This document shows positions 6,679 to 11,511 of a DNA stretch of 11,511 nucleotides, one piece after another; within the stretch, counting starts at the first letter, position 1; each line of letters opens with the position of its first letter. A program made the position numbers and the translations under genes. The notes below the pieces were generated by a model. It did no database searches. It was not told where the DNA came from and saw only the letters and a program-made list of their open reading frames with translations. The stretch spans positions 1 to 11,511 of the forward strand of contig JAUPVU010000070.1 in assembly GCA_030916925.1 (NCBI GenBank). Direction: 5' to 3'. This DNA is from Patescibacteria group bacterium (lineage in GTDB: Bacteria > Patescibacteriota > WWE3 > 2-01-FULL-39-13).

Positions 6679-8082
6679 CTATGAATTTAATTGCTCTCTA
6701 AATTTTCTTATTAGATTTTCTTCTCTTACCTCAGATAAGTCTCTTAATAAGATTTTGTCTTCGACAACCTTAAATGTTGCGATTTCACGTGTTGGAGCAA
6801 ATACTATATCAGTATTAATTATCACACCTACATTAGCATCTTCCTTTCTGCTTACTGGTGATAATTTCAAATCTTCTTTCCATATCTGCATATCTTCTGG
6901 ATTAGCATAAAAATGCAATATGGTAAAAGGATCTATTAAAAAATGCAAAGATAATCCAGCATAAAGTGTGAAAGCATATTCTAAATCTCTTGACTTAGAT
7001 ACATCCTTAATTTTACGAGCTAGCTCTATTAAGTCTGAGTGTTCACTTTTATAATATCTAATATTTAAATGTGAACCTAGGTCTACTAACTCAGGAGCTG
7101 CTGGTTGCTGTTGAGGCATTCCTAAACCAAATCCTCCTGGCTGAGGTTGTGCAGCTTGTTGAGGCTGCGGCGTTGGTTGAGGGTGCGTTGCCGGTTGAAA
7201 TTGTGACTGTTGTCTAACTGGTTCAGGTACTTGGTTTTGTTGGGTTCGAACTTCCACTTCACGATATACCTCTTTGAATTCGTTTCTAAAATCGTTTGGA
7301 GTTTCTTCGACTTTTCTTTGAACTGGTGTTTCAAATTTTGGTTCATCAATCGAATCACTAAAATCAAAATCAGAATTGAACTTAGCAGGATTTGGAACTG
7401 TCGGCTCGTTTACATTAGTTGGACCAAATTCATTAAATGGATTTGCAACGTTTAGTGGGTTTTCAGCGTTTAATGGATTTCCAAAGTTTACCTGATTATT
7501 TTGCCCTATCGGATTATTACCAAGTATATCTAGTGGTTCATCATCGAAATCAGCAAAGGGATCATTTGCTGGTGCCATTGTCTGAGTGACATTATTAGAA
7601 CTATTAAAAAATGAATTATTTAAAAAATTGTCGTTGTTTGGTGCGTGAACTGGTTGTTGTGGCATAAATGTCTCAGGCATTGTCGAGACAGCAGGTTGAC
7701 CAACAGGTGCTACATTTCCATAGTTAGTATTCGAGTCAATATAAGGCGATTGCTGTCCAGCTTGATTATTATACTGTCCAAAATTTTGATTACTAAATTG
7801 TGACGTTGGTGGGACTTGGTTTAAGTTATTGTTGCCTTGCATGGGTTGACTATCGTTTCTTGTCACATAAGAGGACGGCCTCTCGATGTCTAATGGAGAC
7901 AAATTTCCAGCATTCAAAAAGTCGATTATTTGATCTTTTGTAAAACGGTGTCGTCCAGATGCAGTGCGCATTGACTGAATACGTCCGTCTTCCATGTACC
8001 TATAGAGTGTCCTTAAGCTTACGCCTAAAATATCTGCCACTTGAGTTGAAGTATATAATTTGTCTTGAAGTTCTATTGTCAT
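6679..8082 (-). CDS. Helix-turn-helix (MerR/excisionase-type) protein with long disordered linker
   Basis: A 467 aa protein in three parts. Residues 8-58 form a MerR/excisionase-like DNA-binding domain: YTSTQVADILGVSLRTLYRYMEDG, then a wing with SGRHRFTKDQIIDFL. Residues about 60-330 are low-complexity sequence rich in N, Q, P and F, with short repeats such as NPLNAENPLNVANPFN at 202-217 and a PQP-rich run at 301-315. This part is probably disordered. Residues about 335-467 look folded. Their pattern (DLEYAFTLYAGLSLH, then W-ED-L, then KILLRDLSEVREENLIRKF) recalls the C-terminal domain of AbiEi-like transcriptional regulators, but I hold this loosely. It is probably a DNA-binding regulator; targets are unknown, and no cognate toxin gene is visible nearby. 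It is divergent from the PEGA gene and its promoter suggests a leaderless mRNA. No membrane segment is seen. The stop is TAG. Confidence 0.8.
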   Translation of the reverse strand: MTIELQDKLYTSTQVADILGVSLRTLYRYMEDGRIQSMRTASGRHRFTKDQIIDFLNAGNLSPLDIERPSSYVTRNDSQPMQGNNNLNQVPPTSQFSNQNFGQYNNQAGQQSPYIDSNTNYGNVAPVGQPAVSTMPETFMPQQPVHAPNNDNFLNNSFFNSSNNVTQTMAPANDPFADFDDEPLDILGNNPIGQNNQVNFGNPLNAENPLNVANPFNEFGPTNVNEPTVPNPAKFNSDFDFSDSIDEPKFETPVQRKVEETPNDFRNEFKEVYREVEVRTQQNQVPEPVRQQSQFQPATHPQPTPQPQQAAQPQPGGFGLGMPQQQPAAPELVDLGSHLNIRYYKSEHSDLIELARKIKDVSKSRDLEYAFTLYAGLSLHFLIDPFTILHFYANPEDMQIWKEDLKLSPVSRKEDANVGVIINTDIVFAPTREIATFKVVEDKILLRDLSEVREENLIRKFREQLNS

Positions 8083-8088
8083 ATCGTC

Positions 8089-8117
8089 AACATACTATCG
8101 ACGACATATTAGGTCAA
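8089..8117 (-). promoter_or_regulatory. Promoter of the helix-turn-helix gene, predicted leaderless
   Basis: Minus-strand TTGACC (8117-8112), a 17-bp spacer and TATGTT (8094-8089) stand only 6 nt before the ATG at 8082. Transcription should therefore begin at or within a base or two of the start codon, leaving no room for a Shine-Dalgarno site. This geometry also supports the chosen start. Confidence 0.6.
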
Positions 8118-8171
8118 CAAGGAGCCACTCACTATAAGCCTATTTAGCCCCAGGCCACCTATTATATCCTC

Positions 8172-8206
8172 AAAAAACATACTAATTAAGAATGTTTTTT
8201 AATTAG
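8172..8206. repeat. Two overlapping inverted repeats, operator-like
   Basis: AAAAAACAT (8172-8180) pairs with ATGTTTTTT (8192-8200). CTAATTAA (8182-8189) pairs with TTAATTAG (8199-8206). The two dyads interlock and exclude one another. They sit in the 150-bp gap between divergent genes, just upstream of the PEGA -10 box and covering where its -35 should be. No gene ends here, so a terminator is unlikely and an operator is the simplest guess. Confidence 0.45.
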
Positions 8207-8216
8207 AAGAATGCAT

Positions 8217-8222
8217 TATAAT
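8217..8222 (+). promoter_or_regulatory. -10 box of the PEGA-domain gene
   Basis: A perfect TATAAT lies 10 nt before the ATG at 8233, which predicts a 5' leader of only about 3-5 nt. No good -35 hexamer is seen at 16-18 bp upstream. That interval falls in the T-run of the inverted repeat, so activation or repression by a bound protein is possible. Confidence 0.5.
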
Positions 8223-8232
8223 ATACATATAT

Positions 8233-9441
8233 ATGAGGAATTTAATATCACTAGTTTTAACGCTAAGTACTCTATTAGTAATCACTACGATTTCCGTCTT
8301 ATACAGCGAAGGATGGAGAATTAAGAATTCAATAGATATCGATAATCATAGCTCAACCATCATGGTCAAAACTGGAATGTTAGCGGTGAGATCCATCCCA
8401 GATGGAGGCCAAGTTTATCTTGATGAAACTGCAATAACAGCCACTGATGATACAATCGCCTCCCTTACACCAAAAAAATATAAATTAAGGGTAGAGAAAG
8501 AAGGATTCGAAACTTGGCAAAAAGAAATAACTGTATATCCAGAACTCGTCACTGACATAACTGCAGTATTAGTTTCACGAACGCCAAGGCTAGAGCCACT
8601 TACAAACACAAATGTTAAAGCATTTGACCTCTCTTCAAGCTATAACGACATTGTTTACATAACGACAAATCAAGAAGATCCAGGAGTTTGGATACTTCCA
8701 TTAGCGGGTAGTGCTTTGAATATATTAAGAAATAGTAGCCAGCCACTGATAGTAGATACGACACAATTCACTCCATCACTAGGAACCAATTTAGTGTGGT
8801 CATTAGACGACAAACAATTGTTAGTGGAACTTAATCCAAAAGGATATTTACTTTATGACGTCGGAACCAATTTCACCAGTCAAACCGCCATAAATACTGC
8901 GCCAAAGCAAGTCGCTGATGCAGAAATTATATATAAAGAATGGGAAGATGATTGGAAAGAAACTTTCTTAGCCACACAAGTCGAACAAATTGAATCTACC
9001 CAACAGGTTCCTGACATAATCAAATCGAATTGGGAAAACACTAAAGACAAATGGTCACCAGATGAAAGAAAATTTGTGGTCGAAATTCCTTCACAAAATA
9101 ATCCTACCTTGACAGATTTAGTTATATACAATGCCGAACCTACTTTACCAATAGATGAACAAAGACTTAACTACACCTTAAGAGATGTTGATTTAACTAC
9201 AACAAACTATTCATGGTACTCAGATTCCTACCATTTAATCCTAACTACAAATGTCCCTGGCAGACCAGATAATTACTCTGTAAGCCTAATTCGAATTGAT
9301 GGAACAAATCAAACCACGGTTTATACCGGCTATCTTGCCTCTAATAAGGCGCATTCAACACCAAGTGGAGATAAAATAATAGTCTTAACTTCTTTAAAAG
9401 AAGGAAACCTTCCTAACCTTTACGGTATAGCTCTCAGATAG
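8233..9441 (+). CDS. Membrane-anchored PEGA-domain / beta-propeller-like protein
   Basis: A 402 aa protein with one N-terminal hydrophobic segment (about residues 3-24) that should act as a signal anchor, placing the rest outside the membrane. Residues about 47-115 form a PEGA domain: SIPDGGQVYLD near 54-64, then the KYKLRVEKEGFETWQKEITVYP block. PEGA domains are surface-associated beta folds. The remainder has three WSxD-like blades (LVWSLDDKQLLVEL near 187-200, KWSPDERKFVVEI near 273-285, WYSDSYHLILTT near 328-339). This resembles TolB/WD40-type propellers. No enzyme motif and no LPXTG-type sorting signal is visible at the C-terminus. The start has a perfect -10 box 10 nt upstream and no Shine-Dalgarno. 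It is convergent with the sortase, leaving 26 bp between the stops. The domain call is firm; the molecular role is unknown, possibly cell-surface or envelope structure. Confidence 0.82.
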   Translation: MRNLISLVLTLSTLLVITTISVLYSEGWRIKNSIDIDNHSSTIMVKTGMLAVRSIPDGGQVYLDETAITATDDTIASLTPKKYKLRVEKEGFETWQKEITVYPELVTDITAVLVSRTPRLEPLTNTNVKAFDLSSSYNDIVYITTNQEDPGVWILPLAGSALNILRNSSQPLIVDTTQFTPSLGTNLVWSLDDKQLLVELNPKGYLLYDVGTNFTSQTAINTAPKQVADAEIIYKEWEDDWKETFLATQVEQIESTQQVPDIIKSNWENTKDKWSPDERKFVVEIPSQNNPTLTDLVIYNAEPTLPIDEQRLNYTLRDVDLTTTNYSWYSDSYHLILTTNVPGRPDNYSVSLIRIDGTNQTTVYTGYLASNKAHSTPSGDKIIVLTSLKEGNLPNLYGIALR

Positions 9442-9452
9442 AATCTGATTTT
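9434..9452 (+). terminator. Small hairpin with T-run at the end of the PEGA gene
   Basis: TCAGAT and ATCTGA form a 6-bp stem with a 3-nt loop (9434-9448) that includes the TAG stop codon, followed by TTTT. The stem is short and AT-rich, so termination strength is doubtful. It is the only terminator-like structure in the 26-bp convergent gap before the sortase stop. Confidence 0.35.
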
Positions 9453-9467
9453 AAATAGAAGAAATAT

Positions 9468-10157
9468 TTACGGTCTAATTGTATTTAGTAAACGGGCTTT
9501 TACAACTCGCCTATTTAACGTTGTTCCCGGTGGATCGCATGTAATTAAAGTTATTACAGAATCATCATATTCAACATCAAATGGACTTGTATCCCATCCT
9601 GGAACTACGGTCATATCAGTAAAAGCATATTCATAATAGATACCTTGGTGCGCTACAACGATAACATCTCCCTTTTCTAGCTTATTAAGTAAGTTAAATA
9701 CAGTAGCATAGGGACCTAATTGCCAAAAATTTATGGATGAATGTGCAAATAAAAATATATTTCCTGCTTCACCTGGCATTGCGGTACCACGTGCATGCGC
9801 AACTCCTTGTCTTAAGGCATCCATATATTCCTTTTCATTTGCCATTGAAACATTAGAAACAATTGGTGCATTTACATCTATTTTAGGAATAATTATTGAA
9901 AATTCCGGGTTAATGGCCTCATAAGGTGAGATATTTAGAACCTTGTTATCGATTTTTTCTTCATCATTTTTTACTCTTTCTGTTATATCTCCTTCTGTTA
10001 TTACTTTTTCATGTGGAAAAATTCGATATGACACCTCACCATAAACAATGGGTATATATGTAAATATAAAAATACCCACGCCAATCGTCCAACAAAGATT
10101 ACCAATTGTTCTTAGCCAAAAGTAGGTTCCCATGCACAAAATTATAACAGTTAACAT
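9468..10157 (-). CDS. Sortase (class D/E-like transpeptidase)
   Basis: A 229 aa membrane-anchored cysteine transpeptidase. Hydrophobic residues about 2-40 should give one or two membrane segments with the catalytic domain outside. The sortase fold begins around FSIIIPKIDVNAPIV (86-100). The catalytic triad is readable: H139 in FLFAHSS, C207 in TLITCDPPG, and R216 nine residues after the cysteine. The GVAHARGTAMPGEAGN stretch and late ITLITC motif fit class D/E or related small sortases; the exact class is uncertain. Sortases attach proteins carrying LPXTG-like C-termini to the envelope or polymerise pili. No substrate with such a signal is visible in this window. The ATG at 10157 is preceded by no Shine-Dalgarno. 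M9 is a possible alternative start but would shorten the hydrophobic segment. Stop is TAA. Confidence 0.9.
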   Translation of the reverse strand: MLTVIILCMGTYFWLRTIGNLCWTIGVGIFIFTYIPIVYGEVSYRIFPHEKVITEGDITERVKNDEEKIDNKVLNISPYEAINPEFSIIIPKIDVNAPIVSNVSMANEKEYMDALRQGVAHARGTAMPGEAGNIFLFAHSSINFWQLGPYATVFNLLNKLEKGDVIVVAHQGIYYEYAFTDMTVVPGWDTSPFDVEYDDSVITLITCDPPGTTLNRRVVKARLLNTIRP

Positions 10158-10168
10158 GTTATGCCACT

Positions 10169-10195
10169 ACTTTAAGTATTTTCTATACATGTCAA
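10169..10195 (-). promoter_or_regulatory. Possible sortase promoter
   Basis: The minus strand has a perfect TTGACA (10195-10190). The best -10-like hexamer is TAAAGT (10174-10169), after a spacer of only 15 bp. It lies 11 nt before the ATG, the same kind of short leader seen at other genes here. The short spacer and weak -10 keep the call tentative. Confidence 0.3.
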
Positions 10196-10199
10196 AAAA

Positions 10200-10290
10200 C
10201 TACGGCGACTGCTGACACTTATCCACTAACCACGCAGCAAACAAGGACTTAAAACCGCCTGCGTCGAGTCCCAGCCCCGCGCATACCTTG
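10200..10290. other. GC-rich island in the sortase upstream region, foldable, function unknown
   Basis: This part of the gene-free stretch 10158-10575 is clearly more GC-rich than its surroundings. On the minus strand GGGACT (10272-10267) can pair with AGTCCT (10249-10244), and ACGCAG (10264-10259) with CTGCGT (10237-10232). The two 6-bp stems cross, as in an H-type pseudoknot. GGGGCTG followed by CTCGACG at 10278-10262 recalls a tmRNA 5' end, but there is no space for a tmRNA. It could be a sortase leader or an sRNA. I see no coding signal. Confidence 0.3.
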
Positions 10291-10526
10291 CCAAACAATC
10301 AAAATTGATTTTTATATAGGTCTAGGGTTGCCCAGTTACGATAACTTCAAACAAAAAAGTTTTTTCTCCTGAAAACGTTATTAAATAAGTCGAGAGCGAG
10401 TGGGTAATTTTAGTACACGTTCATCTCAGTCTTAACCAACTATACCTTACACACTTAATCATATAAGAGCTTAAGCTCGAACTCTTACCTTGGAATAAAC
10501 TATGTCAGCAAATGACAGATTCGTGG
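10291..10526. other. AT-rich intergenic stretch with several dyads, no gene seen
   Basis: No convincing open frame or RNA gene. Visible structures are AATCAA/TTGATT (10297-10310, 2-nt spacer), the 12-bp perfect palindrome GAGCTTAAGCTC (10467-10478) with outer arms TAAGAG/CTCTTA (10464-10469, 10482-10487), and TGTCA/TGACA (10503-10507, 10513-10517). A weak plus-strand promoter-like pair, TTGCCA with an AT-rich -10 area near 10290-10318, is also present. Their meaning is unknown. Confidence 0.35.
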
Positions 10527-10554
10527 TTTAAAATCGACTAACTTGAAGTATAAT
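10527..10554 (+). promoter_or_regulatory. Promoter of the tRNA-Arg gene
   Basis: A perfect TATAAT (10549-10554) lies 21 nt before the mature tRNA 5' end. TTTAAA (10527-10532), 16 bp upstream of it, is a modest -35. The spacing gives a short 5' precursor of about 15 nt, usual for a single tRNA gene. Confidence 0.5.
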
Positions 10555-10575
10555 AAATTTATCAGATAACAACTT

Positions 10576-10651
10576 GCTCCCGTAGCTCAACTGGATAGAG
10601 CGCAGGTTTCCTAAACCTGACACGGAGGTTCGAGTCCTTCCGGGGGCACCA
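10576..10651 (+). tRNA. tRNA-Arg, anticodon CCT
   Basis: A complete 76-nt cloverleaf. The acceptor stem pairs GCTCCCG with CGGGGGC (one T-G pair). The D arm is GCTC/GAGC, the anticodon stem CAGGT/ACCTG with loop TTCCTAA, the variable loop 4 nt, and the T arm GGAGG/CCTTC with loop TTCGAGT. The anticodon CCT at 10610-10612 reads AGG, which is arginine. The discriminator is A10648 and CCA is encoded (10649-10651). It stands alone, opposite in strand to ndk, with its own -10 box. Confidence 0.95.
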
Positions 10652-10726
10652 TTGCACATTTGGAACAAAAGTTAACATTAAACAATCGCAACAAATGAGA
10701 ACTTCAATCGATAACTATTGAATTTG

Positions 10727-10745
10727 AACTTTCGGGAGTTTTATT
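10727..10745 (+). terminator. Weak terminator-like hairpin downstream of the tRNA
   Basis: AACTT (10727-10731) and GAGTT (10736-10740) form a 5-bp stem with a 4-nt loop, followed by TTATT. It overlaps the stop of the convergent ndk gene. A second AT-rich dyad, TTCAAT/ATTGAA, lies at 10703-10722. Both are weak; one may end the tRNA transcript. Confidence 0.3.
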
Positions 10746-11247
10746 AAGAATCTGGCCAATATACATACATGTATTCTGTCTTATCATAGTCGTATATTTC
10801 TTTAGCATCAAAGAATCTAACAATCTCTGCCTCGGCATTCTCTGGACTATCAGATGAATGAATTATATTTGCAGGTTTTCCCATACCAAAGTCTCCTCTT
10901 ATTGTTCCTGGCGTAGCTTCTAATGAATTAGTGGTACCGCAAATCGTTCGAACCGTCTGTACAGCCTCCACGCCTTCCCATACCATCGCAACTACAGGTG
11001 AACTTTTCATATAATCTTTAATAGATTGAAAAAATGGTTTGTCTTTTAAGTGCGAATAATGGGATTCCAATACTACGTCGTCGACATTCATTAATTTTAA
11101 TCCAACGAGCTTCAAACCTTTATCTTCAAATCTAGTAAGTACTTTTCCAATTAACCCTCTTTGAACTCCATCTGGTTTGACCAAGATGACAGTCCGCTGA
11201 AACTTCATGGTTCCTTTTACTTTTTTGAGTTGTTGATTAAAATCCAT
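10744..11247 (-). CDS. ndk: Nucleoside diphosphate kinase
   Basis: Cytosolic enzyme that exchanges the terminal phosphate between nucleoside tri- and diphosphates through a phosphohistidine. Motifs present are the QRTVILVKPDGVQRGLIG start with K24, the R100 region, GTTNSLEATPGTIRGDFG, and the active-site segment NIIH130-SSDS. The family pattern around the histidine is normally H-[GA]-S-D; here the second position is Ser. An Arg often found before N-x-x-H is Ala. At 167 aa from 11247 it has about 13 extra N-terminal residues. Starting at M14 (11208) would give 154 aa, close to the family norm, and that ATG is preceded by AAAGGA, one of the few Shine-Dalgarno-like motifs in the window. I therefore think 11208 is the likelier start, with 11247 an alternative. 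It lies 12 nt after the phosphoesterase gene on the same strand, probably one operon. Confidence 0.95.
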   Translation of the reverse strand: MDFNQQLKKVKGTMKFQRTVILVKPDGVQRGLIGKVLTRFEDKGLKLVGLKLMNVDDVVLESHYSHLKDKPFFQSIKDYMKSSPVVAMVWEGVEAVQTVRTICGTTNSLEATPGTIRGDFGMGKPANIIHSSDSPENAEAEIVRFFDAKEIYDYDKTEYMYVYWPDS

Positions 11248-11259
11248 AGTATTAAAATA

Positions 11260-11511
11260 TTAAAAATTTACCTTGTTAACAGCATAATCCCCGCTCTTAT
11301 ATGTTGTCAATACAACAAAAGACCGTCCTCCAATATTTAATGAACTATTCAAGGAGCCGACAACATAATGTTTTAACTCTTTATCAGAAGCGTCAGTGGA
11401 TTCAGAATAAATATGCTGATCACCACCAAATACCGCCTTCGCATTAGACTCTCTAATAAGCTGTAACAACCTCTCCCGTTGCTTATCAACTTCTGGATCG
11501 TATTGCCCCAT
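11260..11511 (-). CDS. Calcineurin-like metallophosphoesterase, C-terminal part (cut by window edge)
   Basis: The last 83 codons of a gene that continues beyond the right end. The visible segment has a helix, RERLLQLIRESNAKAVF, leading to the GGDQHIYS motif (H33 in this fragment). It matches the late G-x-x-H metal-binding motif of calcineurin-like phosphoesterases, in which a histidine coordinates the dimetal centre. After that come beta-strand-like stretches, HYVVGSLNSS and RSFVVLTTY. The Met codon at the very edge may be internal and is not evidence of a start. ndk follows after 12 nt on the same strand. The substrate cannot be told, and the family call rests on a short segment. Confidence 0.6.
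   Translation of the reverse strand: MGQYDPEVDKQRERLLQLIRESNAKAVFGGDQHIYSESTDASDKELKHYVVGSLNSSLNIGGRSFVVLTTYKSGDYAVNKVNF

Noticed and set aside
7122..7455. Open frames on both strands inside the Q/N-rich linker of the helix-turn-helix gene
   Set aside because: These are by-products of low-complexity sequence inside a real gene, with no recognisable domain or start signal.
7959..8147. 62-codon plus-strand frame opposite the start of the helix-turn-helix gene
   Set aside because: It is antisense to the conserved HTH motif and overlaps that gene's promoter. No ribosome binding site or domain is seen.
10158..10280. tmRNA 5' end on the minus strand (GGGGCTG followed by CTCGACG)
   Set aside because: Only about 120 nt remain before the sortase coding region. 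No tag frame or matching tRNA-like 3' end is visible on that strand, so it is kept only as a resemblance.
10502..10531. Tiny plus-strand frame MSANDRFVV ending in TAA, reminiscent of a tmRNA tag (A-N-D)
   Set aside because: There is no tmRNA 5' end upstream, and a complete tRNA-Arg lies where the tmRNA 3' half would be. Nine codons occur easily by chance.
10640..10651. tRNA 3' end as an integration site, with a copy near 10261-10280
   Set aside because: The shared sequence is only TCGAGTCC, a common T-loop string. No integrase or element boundary is present.
6..11511. UGA recoded as glycine, as in SR1/Gracilibacteria, since none of the stops seen is TGA
   Set aside because: All genes read full length with the standard code and no in-frame TGA interrupts a conserved domain. 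Avoidance of TGA stops in a few AT-rich genes is not enough.
1..11511. Mobile elements, CRISPR arrays or phage genes
   Set aside because: No transposase, integrase, regular repeat-spacer pattern or terminal inverted repeats were seen. The excisionase-like HTH is not accompanied by any integrase.

Overview
The window looks like a piece of an AT-rich genome (roughly mid-30s % GC by eye) from a small-genome bacterium, most likely a member of the Candidate Phyla Radiation / Patescibacteria (a Saccharibacteria- or Microgenomates-like lineage). The case rests on very compact packing, short or absent 5' leaders, almost no Shine-Dalgarno sequences, a PEGA-domain membrane protein, a sortase next to it, and a glycogen/alpha-glucan locus of two unlike glycogen synthases plus a GH57 enzyme. 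The lineage is an inference from gene content. No rRNA or other taxonomic marker is present. All reading frames run to full length with the standard bacterial code, so UGA recoding is not needed.

Positions 1-6351 form an alpha-glucan region. A first GT5 glycogen synthase (6-1490, +) runs tail-to-tail into a three-gene minus-strand operon read from 6351 down to 1447. The operon holds a second, divergent GT5 synthase (4771-6351), a GH57 glycoside hydrolase or glucanotransferase joined to it by a TAATG stop/start overlap (3224-4771), and a fused double aminoglycoside-phosphotransferase-fold kinase (1447-3207). The 3' ends of the first synthase and the kinase overlap by 44 bp.

Positions 6352-6678 hold no protein gene but the most striking non-coding signal. 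On the minus strand a near-consensus promoter (TTGACT, 17 bp, TATACT) leads into about 235 nt of strongly foldable sequence that ends in an 18-of-19 bp hairpin, 32 nt before the operon's first start codon. This is either a cis-acting leader of the glycogen operon or a free-standing small RNA. I could not match it to a known family.

Positions 6679-9441 hold a divergent pair. A minus-strand DNA-binding protein has an N-terminal MerR/excisionase-type helix-turn-helix, a long disordered Q/N/P-rich linker and a folded C-terminal domain that may be AbiEi-like. A plus-strand, membrane-anchored PEGA/beta-propeller-like protein faces away from it. The 150 bp between them holds a leaderless-looking promoter and two overlapping inverted repeats.

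Positions 9442-11511 hold a sortase (minus), a 418-bp gene-free stretch with a GC-rich foldable island and several dyads, a tRNA-Arg(CCT) on the plus strand, nucleoside diphosphate kinase (minus), and the C-terminal end of a calcineurin-like phosphoesterase cut by the window edge. Together the window covers storage-polysaccharide metabolism, cell-surface functions and nucleotide housekeeping.
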